From the NCBI GenBank assembly GCA_009746045.1, contig RPFO01000165.1:432001-496000 (forward strand): a stretch of 64,000 bases of DNA, given 5' to 3'. The stretch is from Mesostigma viride (Eukaryota > Streptophyta > Mesostigmatophyceae > Mesostigmatales > Mesostigmataceae). Shown piece by piece: positions 50,944 to 60,659 of the stretch; positions within the stretch are counted from its first letter, which is position 1; each line of letters opens with the position of its first letter. A model generated the notes under the pieces. The model had not been told where the DNA came from, did not search any database, and saw nothing but the letters and a program-made list of their open reading frames with translations. The position numbers were made by a program, and so were the translations under genes.

Positions 50944-51640
50944 AGTTAACGCCAAGCGCATTGGCGTGATCCTGATTCGGCATATCTCTGCGATTCCAGC
51001 GGCACCGGAACGAGTTCATTCCGACAAGTATCAAGAAAGTTATGGCGTTCCGACTTCCCGGTCGCGCGCGAGCGCGAGCCGGCTGTTCTTCTAAGCCGGA
51101 CGTGAATCTTTGCCGACGACATATGGGGTCGACAGTAATTCCTGGGCTGACAGGAATTAGGTGCTGTACCTACGACGGTATTGGATTAATACGTCGTACG
51201 CAGGAAATAGGAACCTTAACCTGTGGTCTGTTGGTACCGCAGGCTTAGTCCTGGGCTTCTAGGTGCAGATGCAATAGTCACTGTGGACTGTGCTCTGTGG
51301 TCACTGTGCCTGTATGGCAGACCTACTGTATAGGAGCTGGGCGCTGTACAGGTAGTGAATACTGTACCGGGGGTGTTATTACTGAGCAGGCCTCCTAGGC
51401 TGCTCAGGACTAGCAAGCACAGTGCACAAGTATATAAACAATAGGCCAGTGCCAAATGGGCATCTCTTGCGAGCCCGCCTCACGTGTTGTGCCTTGACTT
51501 GGCAAGCGCGTGTACAAGCCTCAAGTGTGTGAGCGCTGTAAACATTATCCGATTTTAACAAAGCTCCGTTTCCAACCATATTCACACATTGCTGCATTGC
51601 AACCATATCCTTCACATTGCGTGTGCTAAGAACGTTAACT
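50944..51640 (+). repeat. 5' LTR of element B
   Basis: Starts AGTTAACGCCAAGCGC and ends AAGAACGTTAACT. Contains a TATA box at 51431. No TGG primer-site start follows it (next bases CAAATTACAACCAG). Confidence 0.93.
51431..51438 (+). promoter_or_regulatory. TATA box in the element B 5' LTR
   Basis: TATATAAA about 210 bp before the LTR end, a suitable position for the U3/R promoter. The copy in the 3' LTR is at 58762-58769. Confidence 0.6.
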
Positions 51641-51733
51641 CAAATTACAACCAGTCTCAGCGGAACGGCCAGGAGGGTCGTTGCCGGTTGCGGTGTGCAG
51701 CGTTGACGACGAGAGGAGCTCGTCCGGTGGTGA

Positions 51734-52108
51734 ATGGTGCAGGAGGAACAACGGCAGCAGGATTTCCGGTTTCGGCAGTCTGCTGGGGGTTCGATTTCTC
51801 CTGAATTACGCCGTGTCGTTCGGGATCTATCTTTATTGCTTGCAGATCGTCCGCCTGTAAATCGCAGCTTCGTGCAATTCGTCGACGACCAGGTCGAAGA
51901 TTGGGAGCGAATTCTGCGACACGTACAAACCATCGTCATTCCGGAGCACCGGAGCATCGACGACCTTGAGCAGGAGCTTCACGGGTTGGTCGGCATCCAG
52001 ACGGTGATTACTGCAGTAGCAGAGCGAGTGCGGACGGAGTTGGCGGCAAGGCGAGGCGAGGTTGCGGAGCAGCTGGCGCAGGGCGACACGAGTTTGTACC
52101 GACAGTAG
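51734..52108 (+). CDS. Small ORF upstream of gag (element B), unknown
   Basis: 124 codons, Arg/Glu/Gln-rich, helix-prone (ELRRVVRDLSLLLADR; QVEDWERILRHVQTIV; ELAARRGEVAEQLAQ). The same frame after its TAG still reads as coiled-coil-like sequence for ~25 codons, so it may be the N-terminal part of Gag interrupted by stops. No motif recognised. Position between LTR and Gag is where E-family elements carry their Gag N-terminal domain. Confidence 0.4.
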   Translation: MVQEEQRQQDFRFRQSAGGSISPELRRVVRDLSLLLADRPPVNRSFVQFVDDQVEDWERILRHVQTIVIPEHRSIDDLEQELHGLVGIQTVITAVAERVRTELAARRGEVAEQLAQGDTSLYRQ

Positions 52109-52673
52109 CGGGCGCGGGAGTACCACGTGCTTTCGCAGGCGGCATCGGCGACGAGGGTGTTGCAGCGGGCCAGTTAGGCGTGAACGACGCGGAGCGGAGC
52201 ATACAGGCGGCTTGCAGAGGTCGGGGCGACAGCGGAAGCCATCGCCGGAGGACAGCGCGCGACAAGAGTCGGCAGGTTTCCAGAGCGAGTAAGAGTTCCT
52301 TTTCAGGAGCTGCCCCGCCCCTTCGCGTTCGTGTGACGCGTTGGGAGAGTTTGCACCTCTTGGGTACGATAGTGACCTTGAGGTAGGAGCAGGGGGTGTC
52401 GCTGGGCTAGGCGACGAGACACTTGGCGACCACGAGGTGCCAAGTACAATCCGCGGGTGCCAACGACGGGTTGTCACCTGTCTACTTTACCAACGGTGAC
52501 GATTCAGTCATCGCGGGCCGACAGCGGGTCGACGACGGCGCAGCAGGTAGCAGGGTACCAGAGCTGATTGTGGTGAGCGACAGCGACGACGACAGCGACA
52601 AGGAGAACCAGGACGCGCCTGGGGCCAGCCGTGGTGGTCTTGCCTGAGTGGTAACACTTGGCACTTTCCTTTC
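52109..52673 (+). other. Leader or decayed Gag N-terminal region of element B
   Basis: No long frame. Fragments such as ELIVVSDSDDDSDKENQD (near 52560-52610) look like acidic coding remnants. A TTGTTCAG at ~52674 could be a splice acceptor. Confidence 0.4.
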
Positions 52674-53936
52674 TTGTTCAGTAGCTTATATTGCTTTAAT
52701 TGCTGCTTGGCCACTTGGCTGGCTGTAGCAGATCTGAACAGAGGCCATCATGGAGGATGGAGCTATCAACCAACAAGCGGGCTTTATGGGCTTCGGCGGC
52801 GCGGCGCTGGGATGGATGGACGAGATGGACGCGATGGACGCGGTGGACGCGATGGACGCGGGGACGGCCAGGCGCTGGGAGACCAGGCTGAGGTGCCAGA
52901 TAATCAGAGCCAAGGATCGCAGGGCGGGCAGCACGCGCCAGCCGCAGATCAAGCGGCGCCTAAGCGACCAACCGTTGCTGAGGGGTACGCGGTGCTAGGC
53001 CAGTTTCAGTCCATCAAGGACAATTGGCAGCCCCGGGATGCTGAGAGGATGTTAGAGGACATGAACTTGTACACGGAGATATACAACGGTGACAAGCTTC
53101 GCATCCTGGCGTCTAGTGCCTACATACGGCAGTCGGCGAGGCGGCTGTTCAAGTTTGTTCGGGAGCGACACGCGGCGGGGGACACCTGGACGGCGTTTAT
53201 GACGCGACTCAGGTCGTTCCTGAGTGACAAGAGGACCATAGATGGGTCCCACCTGAAGCAAGAATACCTGGACTACAAGCCCATCAAGGGGCAACTAGTG
53301 GTCCACGCCTTTGAAGACTTCGTCAAGCTGAGGGAGGACGCCATGGCCAAGGGCTTCTTCGTCGCAGATCGGATGGCCATGGGCGACTTTCTCAAGTCGC
53401 TGCAGCTGGATCCGGTCACCATGGATAATGTGACCATCCACATGCGACAGGTCCATGGCTGGGCAGCCATGACGGACCAGTTGTATGAGTGTTTCAGCGG
53501 CAAGTACGTGGGTGGTAAGCGCCCTCGTCAGGGTGATGAGGAGGCCACTGAACCCACGGTTAAGTCCATGAGGGGATCGGGCCACGGGGGCCCAGCGCCC
53601 TCGAGAGGGCCTGAGACCTCTTCAAGGGGTCGAGGAAGGTCCAGGAGGGGGCGTGACAGAAGGGCTGGACGGGGGACCCCGCCGAAGTCGGGACATCCAC
53701 AGTCCCAGTTTGACTTCAAGAGGGTGGGTGGTCCTCCCAAGGCTGGGCCCAGCAGTGGGACCTCACGGGACATCAGTCAGGTGGAATGTTATTTCTGCCA
53801 GGGGAAGGGTCACTTCAGGAATGAGTGTCCCTCGTACCTGAGGCAGGAAGGTCAGAGCAAGCCAGCTCAGGGTGGCAGCAAGGACAAGGCTGGTCCATCC
53901 CAGGACAAGGGCAAGGGCAAGGCTGCTGATCATTGA
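52674..53936 (+). CDS. Gag with CCHC knuckle (element B)
   Basis: 420 codons from 52674. An alternative start is ATG 52750 (MEDGAINQQAGFMGFGGAAL) in the neighbouring frame, which would need a +1 shift near 52860. Capsid-like helical domain: VAEGYAVLGQFQSIKDNWQP, RRLFKFVRERHAAGDTWTAF, HAFEDFVKLREDAM and DQLYECFSGKYV, with the spacing of copia Gag (UBN2-like). A basic RGRGRSRRGRDRR stretch and one knuckle CYFCQGKGHFRNEC follow. Ends in TGA (53934-53936) with context CATTGACTTGAG; the pol frame continues directly after in the same phase. Confidence 0.82.
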   Translation: MFSSLYCFNCCLATWLAVADLNRGHHGGWSYQPTSGLYGLRRRGAGMDGRDGRDGRGGRDGRGDGQALGDQAEVPDNQSQGSQGGQHAPAADQAAPKRPTVAEGYAVLGQFQSIKDNWQPRDAERMLEDMNLYTEIYNGDKLRILASSAYIRQSARRLFKFVRERHAAGDTWTAFMTRLRSFLSDKRTIDGSHLKQEYLDYKPIKGQLVVHAFEDFVKLREDAMAKGFFVADRMAMGDFLKSLQLDPVTMDNVTIHMRQVHGWAAMTDQLYECFSGKYVGGKRPRQGDEEATEPTVKSMRGSGHGGPAPSRGPETSSRGRGRSRRGRDRRAGRGTPPKSGHPQSQFDFKRVGGPPKAGPSSGTSRDISQVECYFCQGKGHFRNECPSYLRQEGQSKPAQGGSKDKAGPSQDKGKGKAADH

Positions 53937-56900
53937 CTTGAGCCTGCACACATCCCTGAACCCTGGAGGGTGCCCCCAGGGGTGTGTAATGAAGCTGCTA
54001 GTGACAGCAGTGAGGGGCAGCCCCATGCTCTAGTGAAAGAGCCTATTGGACACGATGGGGCAAGCTTGGTTACCACAGAGAGTATGCCAGCTGTAGCTGC
54101 AGTGGTTACTCGCCAACGTGCCCGCCATGGCGGTGCTGAGCCTGAGGTAGGACCTGGTGATGTGGACCCAGGTGGATCTCAGAAGCATTCTGACCGTGCA
54201 GGACTGGCACAGGATGGTCAGGATGAGGATAGGGCTGGAGACAGTCTGACAGGCACGACCCTGGTGCCTCCTGTACATAAGGGATCTGTACATACCTTGA
54301 GTGCTAATAATGACAATAAAAGGTTTTCTCTCTTGTATGACATTGCCTCAAGGTTGCATACCATGTTTGGCCATGCAGCTCAGTCTTTGCAAGTTGCTAG
54401 ACGGCTGGGAGGAAGTGAGTTGTACTCCATCTGCCAACAGGTTGCTCAAGCTTGCAAGTGCAGGCTAGTTGCTAGAAAGCCCAAGCAGTCTCATGCCAGG
54501 ACTCCTATTTTGCAGCCAGGCCATGTGCAGGTAGATATTCAGAGAATCAGGGGTTTGAAGCTGCTGGTGGCAGTGGACAGATATACCAAGTACAAGACCC
54601 TAGAGATCCTGCCTGACATGGAGAAGCCTACATTGATTGCTGCTCTGAAGTTGACAAGGAGCAGGTACCCTGGGTTGGAGTTGTTGCAGTGTGACATTCA
54701 GTTTGAGTGCTGTGAGAACCTGCCAGAGTTTCCAGAGTTGCTGATTACACCCAGGGAGAGCCACGGCCAGCAAGGGGTGGTGGAGAGAGCCATCCAAGAG
54801 ATCAAGACTGTGCTGCTGGTGGAGAGGATTCCAAGGACGTCATCTGCCATTGTGACATCTGCATGGCTACGTTCTGTGGAGGACAGGCTGAACCTGAGGA
54901 CTCCCATGTTCTTTGGTGACATTGCCATCAATCCTCTTATGCTGCATACCAGGATGCTGCCAGCTGATGCTGAGCAGGCATGGAAGGAGAAGCTAGAGGC
55001 CAAGTTCCTCAAGCTGAGGCAGAAAGACAAGGGCTGGAGTGTCCTAGAACCTAACGTTGGACAACAGGTTGTTGTGTGGAAGGAACCAAGCTTTCCAGGG
55101 AAACGTGGCAGCTGGCATGATGGGGTGGTGACCCGAGTAGAAGCCGCTGGCCATAAGTGCTGGGTGGCCATTGATGGCTCCCAAGCAGTGCACCGTCTGT
55201 CCTGGTCAAAGATCCGTCCCCGGGGAGGTAATCAAGGAGACCTCTTCCAGGTGCCCGCTGGTGTACAAGGCGGGGGTGACGTGGAGCTTCCTGATCAGGG
55301 TGCTACAGCTGTATCGAGCCCTCAGGGTGACCCTGGCCCGGCCCCTGGGGTACCTTCACATACGGTGGTTGGGCAAGCAGGCGGACAGGCTGCACCTCCG
55401 GAACGGCCCGACACCAGGCCTAGGGGTGTGCGTCTATCAGATATTGTACAGGCTTTGCAAAGAGCCAAGAAGGAGCCTAAGGTGTCCAAGCTTGTCCAGT
55501 TGGATGAACCTGAGGTAGCTGCCATGGAGATAGATACCAATGCACAGGTTTCTGTCATGGGACCTCAGCATACAGGAGAACTGCTGGTCGGAGAACCAAG
55601 TTGCCCCTGGGTGTCTGATTTCAGTGGTAGGACGCATCTAAGGGTGTTGGGAGAGGTTACTGCCCCTGTCATGGGTGTGGATGTGACCTTCCTTGTCCTA
55701 GAGGACTATGATGGCCCTGTGATTTTGGGTCAGAATTTTCTGGGCAATCCTGGGATTTCTATCAGAGCTACAGCTCTGAGAAGAGATGGCTGGGGGATGA
55801 TTCCCCTAGAAAATTTCAGGACAACATTTCCAGTCAGGTGCAGGGCCAAGCCGGTCAAGGGTGTAAAATGGGATGAAGGGGAGGTGCCCCCAGCGGCCAG
55901 TTTGGTGATTCCAGCTGTGTTGCACCCCAGCAGTATTGGCATAACTCACAGGAGCCTTGCTGCACACTCTCCTTTGACATATGACCAGCTGGTCCAAGAG
56001 ATGAGCTCGCCTACTTTGTTTGAGGCTTGGAAGCTCGCCTTCTCCAAGGCATTGGAGGAGTGGTTGCAGTTTGAGTGTGCTGCACCAACAGACAGACGTC
56101 CCCCAGCATCAAGGAAGCTTGCTTTGAGATTTGTGCTGAAGAGGAAGGTTGTGGATGAGGTATCAGTGCCCCATGTCAGGCCTGTCCTGAATGAGTATCA
56201 CGGCACGGGGAGTCTGCCAGGAGAGGAGCTATACACGCCAGGGATGCTACACGACACATGGAGAATTTTGCTATGTCTCTACGTGGGGTTGCTGAACAGG
56301 GGAGCAGCTATGTCATCAGTGCTGCTGGACTTCAAGAGGGCATTTTTAAAATCTGATCCAGAAGTGGCCAGGAGGGTGTGGAAGCAGGATGAGCCTTACT
56401 GTGTTGAGGTGCCTGCCATCTGGAAGCTGGAGCTGCATCAACAATTCCTGGTTATTCTGAAGGGCCTGGAAGGACTCAGGTCGAGCCCAATCATCTGGAG
56501 ACTCACGCTGCAGGAAGCTCTGATCAGTGAGTGTGGCTTGAGAGTGTCTTCAGTTGATCCCTGTTTGCTGCTGGCCCAATGGGAGGGTCTGCCAGTGTAT
56601 GCTAGTTTGCATGGAGATGATCTGCATTTGCTAGCCCCCACGACCTGGCTGAAGAAGTTTATTCCTGTCATCAGTGGCAAGTTTTCACTGGGCAAGGAGC
56701 TGTGGCAGGAGCCCAACAAGCCTGTAGTGTTCTGTGGAATGCAGGCTACCCTGTTCAGGAGGGACGGGGAGTGGAGTATCAGGCTTCAGGCTGGAGGAGA
56801 TTATAAACAGACCATTGTGAAGGCCTTGCCAGAGAAGATCACCCAGGCTGCAGGACCTGAGTTGAGAGGCATGTGGGCCTGGTTTGCCAGCATCTGTGGT

Positions 56901-57010
56901 CCGTCTTTGATGGTCCATAGCAGAATGCCTGATGAGGTGCTTGAGGATGAGAAGCCTCGAGTCATAGCCCGGTTGGTGGAGAGTACCCCTGATCTGATTT
57001 GTCTGGGATT
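53937..57010 (+). CDS. Integrase - protease-like - reverse transcriptase polyprotein (element B)
   Basis: Open directly from the gag TGA in the same frame (the first ATG-type start reported by frame finders is a GTG at 53970). HHCC region LHTMFGHAA...CKC; integrase core with QVDIQRI, LLQCDIQFEC and GVVERAIQE; conserved WKEPSFPGKRGSW tail. After it the retropepsin-like domain: GAT-ACC-AAT-GCA (D-T-N-A, 55533-55544) and VILGQNFLGNPG. RT: LLDFKRAFLKSD and YASLHGDDLHLLA. The frame is lost near 57000 through a single missing T; RNase H continues in the next entry. Integration, processing and copying of the element RNA are the expected roles. Confidence 0.9.
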
Positions 57011-57526
57011 GACTTTGCCCAGCCTATCACCTTGGAGATCTTTGTTGACAGTTCCATGGATGCTCGCCAGGTTACCAAGGTCAGGGGGAGATCTGCTGCT
57101 CTGTTTGCTTTTTATCAGAGCAGGGCAAGTTTGTTCAGCTGGTACAGCAGACTGCAGAAGAGGGTCTGTATCAGTTCAGATGTGGCAGAATGCAGGGCCA
57201 TATGCGAGGGGATCCAGTCCAGCCTGTACATAAAGGAGTTAATGCTGGAGCTGGCTTCAGTTACCCCTTGGACCTTGCAGATGGAGACGTTGTTGCTAAC
57301 AGACAGCATGGGTATGGTCCAGTTTGTTCACAAGCAGCTGGCCAGGAGCCGGGACCTGGATTATTTGTTGCTGAAGGAGTTGGCCAGTTTGGTTGACTTG
57401 AAGCATATCCCTGGCGAGGAGAACCCTGCTGATGCATTGACAAAGCTGCCACACAAGGCCCCAGCCCAGTACAATGTACTGAGGAAGCTCATGAATGCTG
57501 ACTGTCAAGTCGGTCTATCTGTCTAA
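56999..57526 (+). CDS. RNase H C-terminal part of element B polyprotein
   Basis: SGIDFAQPITLEIFVDSSMD then VAECRAICEG, LLTDSMGMVQFV and GEENPADALTKLPHKAP: all four acidic positions and the copia C-terminal hallmark are present. It belongs to the upstream protein; one T restored in the run near 57000 would join them. Confidence 0.85.
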   Translation: MSGIDFAQPITLEIFVDSSMDARQVTKVRGRSAALFAFYQSRASLFSWYSRLQKRVCISSDVAECRAICEGIQSSLYIKELMLELASVTPWTLQMETLLLTDSMGMVQFVHKQLARSRDLDYLLLKELASLVDLKHIPGEENPADALTKLPHKAPAQYNVLRKLMNADCQVGLSV

Positions 57527-58275
57527 AAGCTGAGAGCTGGGTGCTTAAGTCTCTGGATATCAGGCTGGGAGCTTGATTGTACATAATCCTGAGCACACCT
57601 TGAGGGGTGAGACATGTCTCTGGTGTGGGAATGTCTGACATTGTCTCTGATGGAGAGATGTCTATCTGGGGTTTTCATCTCAGTCTGAGGTTTCCCCAGA
57701 TCTGTGGTTTGTGGGCGGGGTTCGATTCCCTGGTGCCGTCTTAAGGCGGAGTTTCACGGACTGGCTGACCCATCCACCATGCTGGTGAGGTGGCGACAGG
57801 TCCCCTGATTTTCCACGGTTGGAACGAGTATGGGAGCTTGTGTTTTGCATGTGCTTCGCGTAGATGTTGTGTCTGGTTCGATAAGGGGCAGCAGACCGGC
57901 GCCGACTCCCGTCTGGGGGTCAGCAATGTTTTCTGATGAGCTGTTGTGGGTGATCTGTGGGGTTTCGCCTAAGGTCCTGAAGGTTGTACATACTTCTCAA
58001 GTTCTTAACTGAACACCTATGGGCTGCCACAGTTGGCCAACCTCTTGTACATGGGTAACACAACGAGCCTCCCGTGAAGGGATAGGGACTCATTGTAATT
58101 TGTTTGTGCTCCTGAGCCAGTATGGGTGCTATGTACATATAATAAGGAATCCAAGCTGACTGTCATGCCCAGCGGGTTGTGACTTGTAGTCTGGGGAGGA
58201 TATCCAGTACCCATTGTGTGTGTTTGTATGTAGACTTGTGTGAGCTGCTACAGCTCAAGAAAAGAAAGGATTGGA
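57527..58275 (+). other. 3' untranslated region of element B with T-arm hairpin and purine tract
   Basis: No coding. GGGGTTCGATTCCC at 57717-57730 matches the motif in A and C. It ends CTCAAGAAAAGAAAGGATTGG immediately before the 3' LTR, a polypurine tract. Repeated GTACAT steps (57580, 57987, 58049) are unexplained. Confidence 0.65.
57717..57730 (+). other. tRNA T-arm/B-box-like motif in element B 3' UTR
   Basis: GGGGTTCGATTCCC, same as in A (6372) and C (61145), lying ~545 bp before the 3' LTR. Confidence 0.6.
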
Positions 58276-58970
58276 GTTAACGCCAAGCGCATTGGCGTGA
58301 TCCTGATTCGGCATATCTCTGCGATTCCAGCGGCACCGGAACGAGTTCATTCCGACAAGTATCAAGAAAGTTATGGCGTTCCGACTTCCCGGTCGCGCGC
58401 GAGCGCGAGCCGGCTGTTCTTCTAAGTCGGACGTGAATATTTGCCGACGACATATGGGGTCGACAGTAATTCCTGGGCTGACAGGAATTAGGTGCTGTAC
58501 CTACGACGGTATTGGATTAATACGTCGTACGCAGGAAATAGGAACCTTAACCTGTGGTCTGTTGGTACCGCAGGCTTAGTCCTGGGCTTCTAGGTGCAGA
58601 TGCAATAGTCACTGTGGACTGTGCTCTGTGGTCACTGTGCCTGTATGGCAGACCTACTGTATAGGAGCTGGGCGCTGTACAGGTAGTGAATACTGTACCG
58701 GGGGTATTATTACTGAGCAGGCCTCCTAGGCTGCTCAGGACTAGCAAGCACAGTACACAAGTATATAAACAATAGGCCAGTGCCAAATGGGCATCTCTTG
58801 CGAGCCCGCCTCACGTGTTGTGCCTTGACTTGGCAAGCGCGTGTACAAGCCTCAAGTGTGTGAGCGCTGTAAACATTATCCGATTTTAACAAAGCTCCGT
58901 TTCCAACCATATCACACATTGCTGCATTGCAACCATATCCTTCACATTGCGTGTGCTAAGAACGTTAACT
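58276..58970 (+). repeat. 3' LTR of element B
   Basis: 695 bp, AGTTAACGCC...AACGTTAACT. Differs from the 5' LTR at a handful of positions (for example TAAGTCGG against TAAGCCGG). Confidence 0.93.
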
Positions 58971-58975
58971 GTGAA
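58971..58975. repeat. 5-bp target-site duplication of element B, right
   Basis: GTGAA, partner of 50939-50943. Confidence 0.85.
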
Positions 58976-59633
58976 GGCTGTTAAGAGTCAGCCAGCTGAG
59001 GGTCCTCAAGGTCAGGAGCCCATAGCTGAGGACCTGTTGATCATCCCAACCACCTTTGATCCACGGCAGTTAGGGGTAAACAGGTACCAGATAGCTGCTC
59101 ACAGTCCTATTCCCTGGCGCCAGCTAGTCGAGATGATGCAAAGCCCCAAGATGGCTAAGGCATGGACTCTTGGCTTTGTTGCTTCTGGGCATGAATGGAT
59201 AGTTTCCAACTGTGCAGAACCTGTGGATGAGCTGCCAGAAGTTCACCAGCTGCTCAGATTGATGTTTGTCCTCAAGCTCAAGGAGGTAGATGGTGTCCAG
59301 GTGCCACATGTCAGACCAGTTGTAACCGAGTATCATGGCACTGGCCAGTTGTTAGATGAGGAGCTCTATACTCCAGGGATGCTGCATGACACGTGGAGGA
59401 TTCTGCTGTGTATATTTCTGTCTTTTCTGGTTAAGGGTGTGCCCTATAGCTCTGTGCTGATTGATTTCAAGAGGGCTTTTCTCAAGGGTGACCAAGATCA
59501 GGCTAGGCAGACTTGGAGAGATATCCCTCCTTTCTTTGTGACTGTACCTGCTGTATGGAGAGCAGAGATAAAGGCCAGGTACCTGAGAATTCTGAAAGGG
59601 TTGGAAGGTCTCAGGTCCAGTCCCATTATCTAG
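58976..59633 (+). CDS. RT N-terminal half (element C)
   Basis: Resumes after element B: GPQGQEPIAEDLLIIPTTFD, VLKLKEVDGVQVPHVRPVVT, LIDFKRAFLKGD and GLRSSPII. A TAG at 59631-59633 replaces the Trp codon found in element A (SSPIIWR), so translation would stop in mid-RT. Codons upstream of 58971 in the open frame are B LTR sequence. Confidence 0.83.
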
Positions 59634-60659
59634 AGAAAGAGCCTAGAGAAATTCTTGAAGAACACTTGTGGGTTTTCTGTGTCTCCAGTGGATCCCTGTT
59701 TGTTCCAAGGGTCCCATAATGGCCTTCCTGTCTTTGCCTCACTGCATGGTGATGACCTGCATCTCATAGGTCCACCAGACTGGGTTGAGGCTGTTTTGGC
59801 TATAAGATCCAGAAGCGGTTTGAGCTGGGTAAGATACAGCACATCATTGGTGGAGAATGAGCCTATGGTCTTCTGTGGCATGCAGGCTACGTTGTTCCAA
59901 GCCAAGGGCTTGTGGTTCATCAGGATGGAGGGTGGTAAGGACTACCCACAGCAGATTGTAGATGCATTGCAGGAGCCCATCACGCAGGCTAGGTGTGCTA
60001 CCATCAGGGGCATGCTGGCATGGCTTGCAAGTATATGTGCCCCTGACTTGCTGGTTTTGAGTCGACTTACTGATTCCCAGCTGGTTGAGGTGGGTGCTGA
60101 GAGTGTGGTGCAGGCTGTCATGATGTCTCCCCCTCTTATACTGGGTCCTGTGGATTTGTACAAGCCCCTTGACATGGTTCTCTATGTGGACAGTTCTATG
60201 GATAATAGGAAGGTCACGGAGGTCAGGGGCAGGGCAGCAGCATTAGTTACCCTGGAGCAAGATCACACCTCACTTGTTACCTGGTACAGTCGGTTGCAGA
60301 ACAGGGTTACACCCAGCAGTGATATTGCTGAGTGCAGGGCAATCTGTGAAGGGCTGCATACTGCTCTTTACTTGAGGGAGCTCTTCTACCAGCTATGTCA
60401 AGTGGCTTCCTGTAGGTTGCAGCTGCACACACTGGTGAGGACTGATAGCATGGGCATGGTGCAATTTGTGCACAGGCAGCTGGCCAGAAGCAGGGACCTT
60501 GACTACTTGTTGCTCAAGGAGATGTCCTACCTAGCTCACATTGCACACGTGCCTGGTGTGGACAACCCTGCAGATGCCCTCACCAAGCTGGAGGAGAAGG
60601 CGGAGAGGCAGTACCCCCTGCTCCGTGGGCTCATGGACCCCTTACACGGGCGGCCATAG
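59634..60659 (+). CDS. RT C-terminal half and RNase H (element C)
   Basis: Same frame as the previous entry after the TAG. VSPVDPCLFQ, FASLHGDDLHLIG (HGDD), then a ~17-codon patch out of frame between two compensating indels (AIRSRSGLSWVRYSTSL in place of the element A ARIQKRFELGKIQYM), then VENEPMVFCGMQ. RNase H: LYVDSSMD, IAECRAICEG, RTDSMGMVQF, GVDNPADALTKLEEKAERQ. Inactive as it stands because of the stop, yet otherwise well preserved. Confidence 0.83.
   Translation, partial: RKSLEKFLKNTCGFSVSPVDPCLFQGSHNGLPVFASLHGDDLHLIGPPDWVEAVLAIRSRSGLSWVRYSTSLVENEPMVFCGMQATLFQAKGLWFIRMEGGKDYPQQIVDALQEPITQARCATIRGMLAWLASICAPDLLVLSRLTDSQLVEVGAESVVQAVMMSPPLILGPVDLYKPLDMVLYVDSSMDNRKVTEVRGRAAALVTLEQDHTSLVTWYSRLQNRVTPSSDIAECRAICEGLHTALYLRELFYQLCQVASCRLQLHTLVRTDSMGMVQFVHRQLARSRDLDYLLLKEMSYLAHIAHVPGVDNPADALTKLEEKAERQYPLLRGLMDPLHGRP

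Larger units (their letters stand above)
50944..58970 (+). mobile_element. Copia-like LTR retrotransposon B, complete in outline
   Basis: 8.0 kb. LTRs of 697 and 695 bp with AGTT...AACT ends differ at only a few positions, so the insertion is young. Encodes an upstream ORF, Gag with CCHC knuckle, and a polyprotein with integrase, protease-like, RT and RNase H, in that order. Gag and pol are in the same frame, separated by one TGA. One 1-bp loss in the RNase H region is the only clear pol defect. Confidence 0.93.

Noticed and set aside
52080-52180. Reassigned TAG codon, because the frame after the 52108 TAG still looks coding
   Set aside because: Other frames use TAG as a normal end (5916) and further stops, including TGA, follow. 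Decay is simpler.
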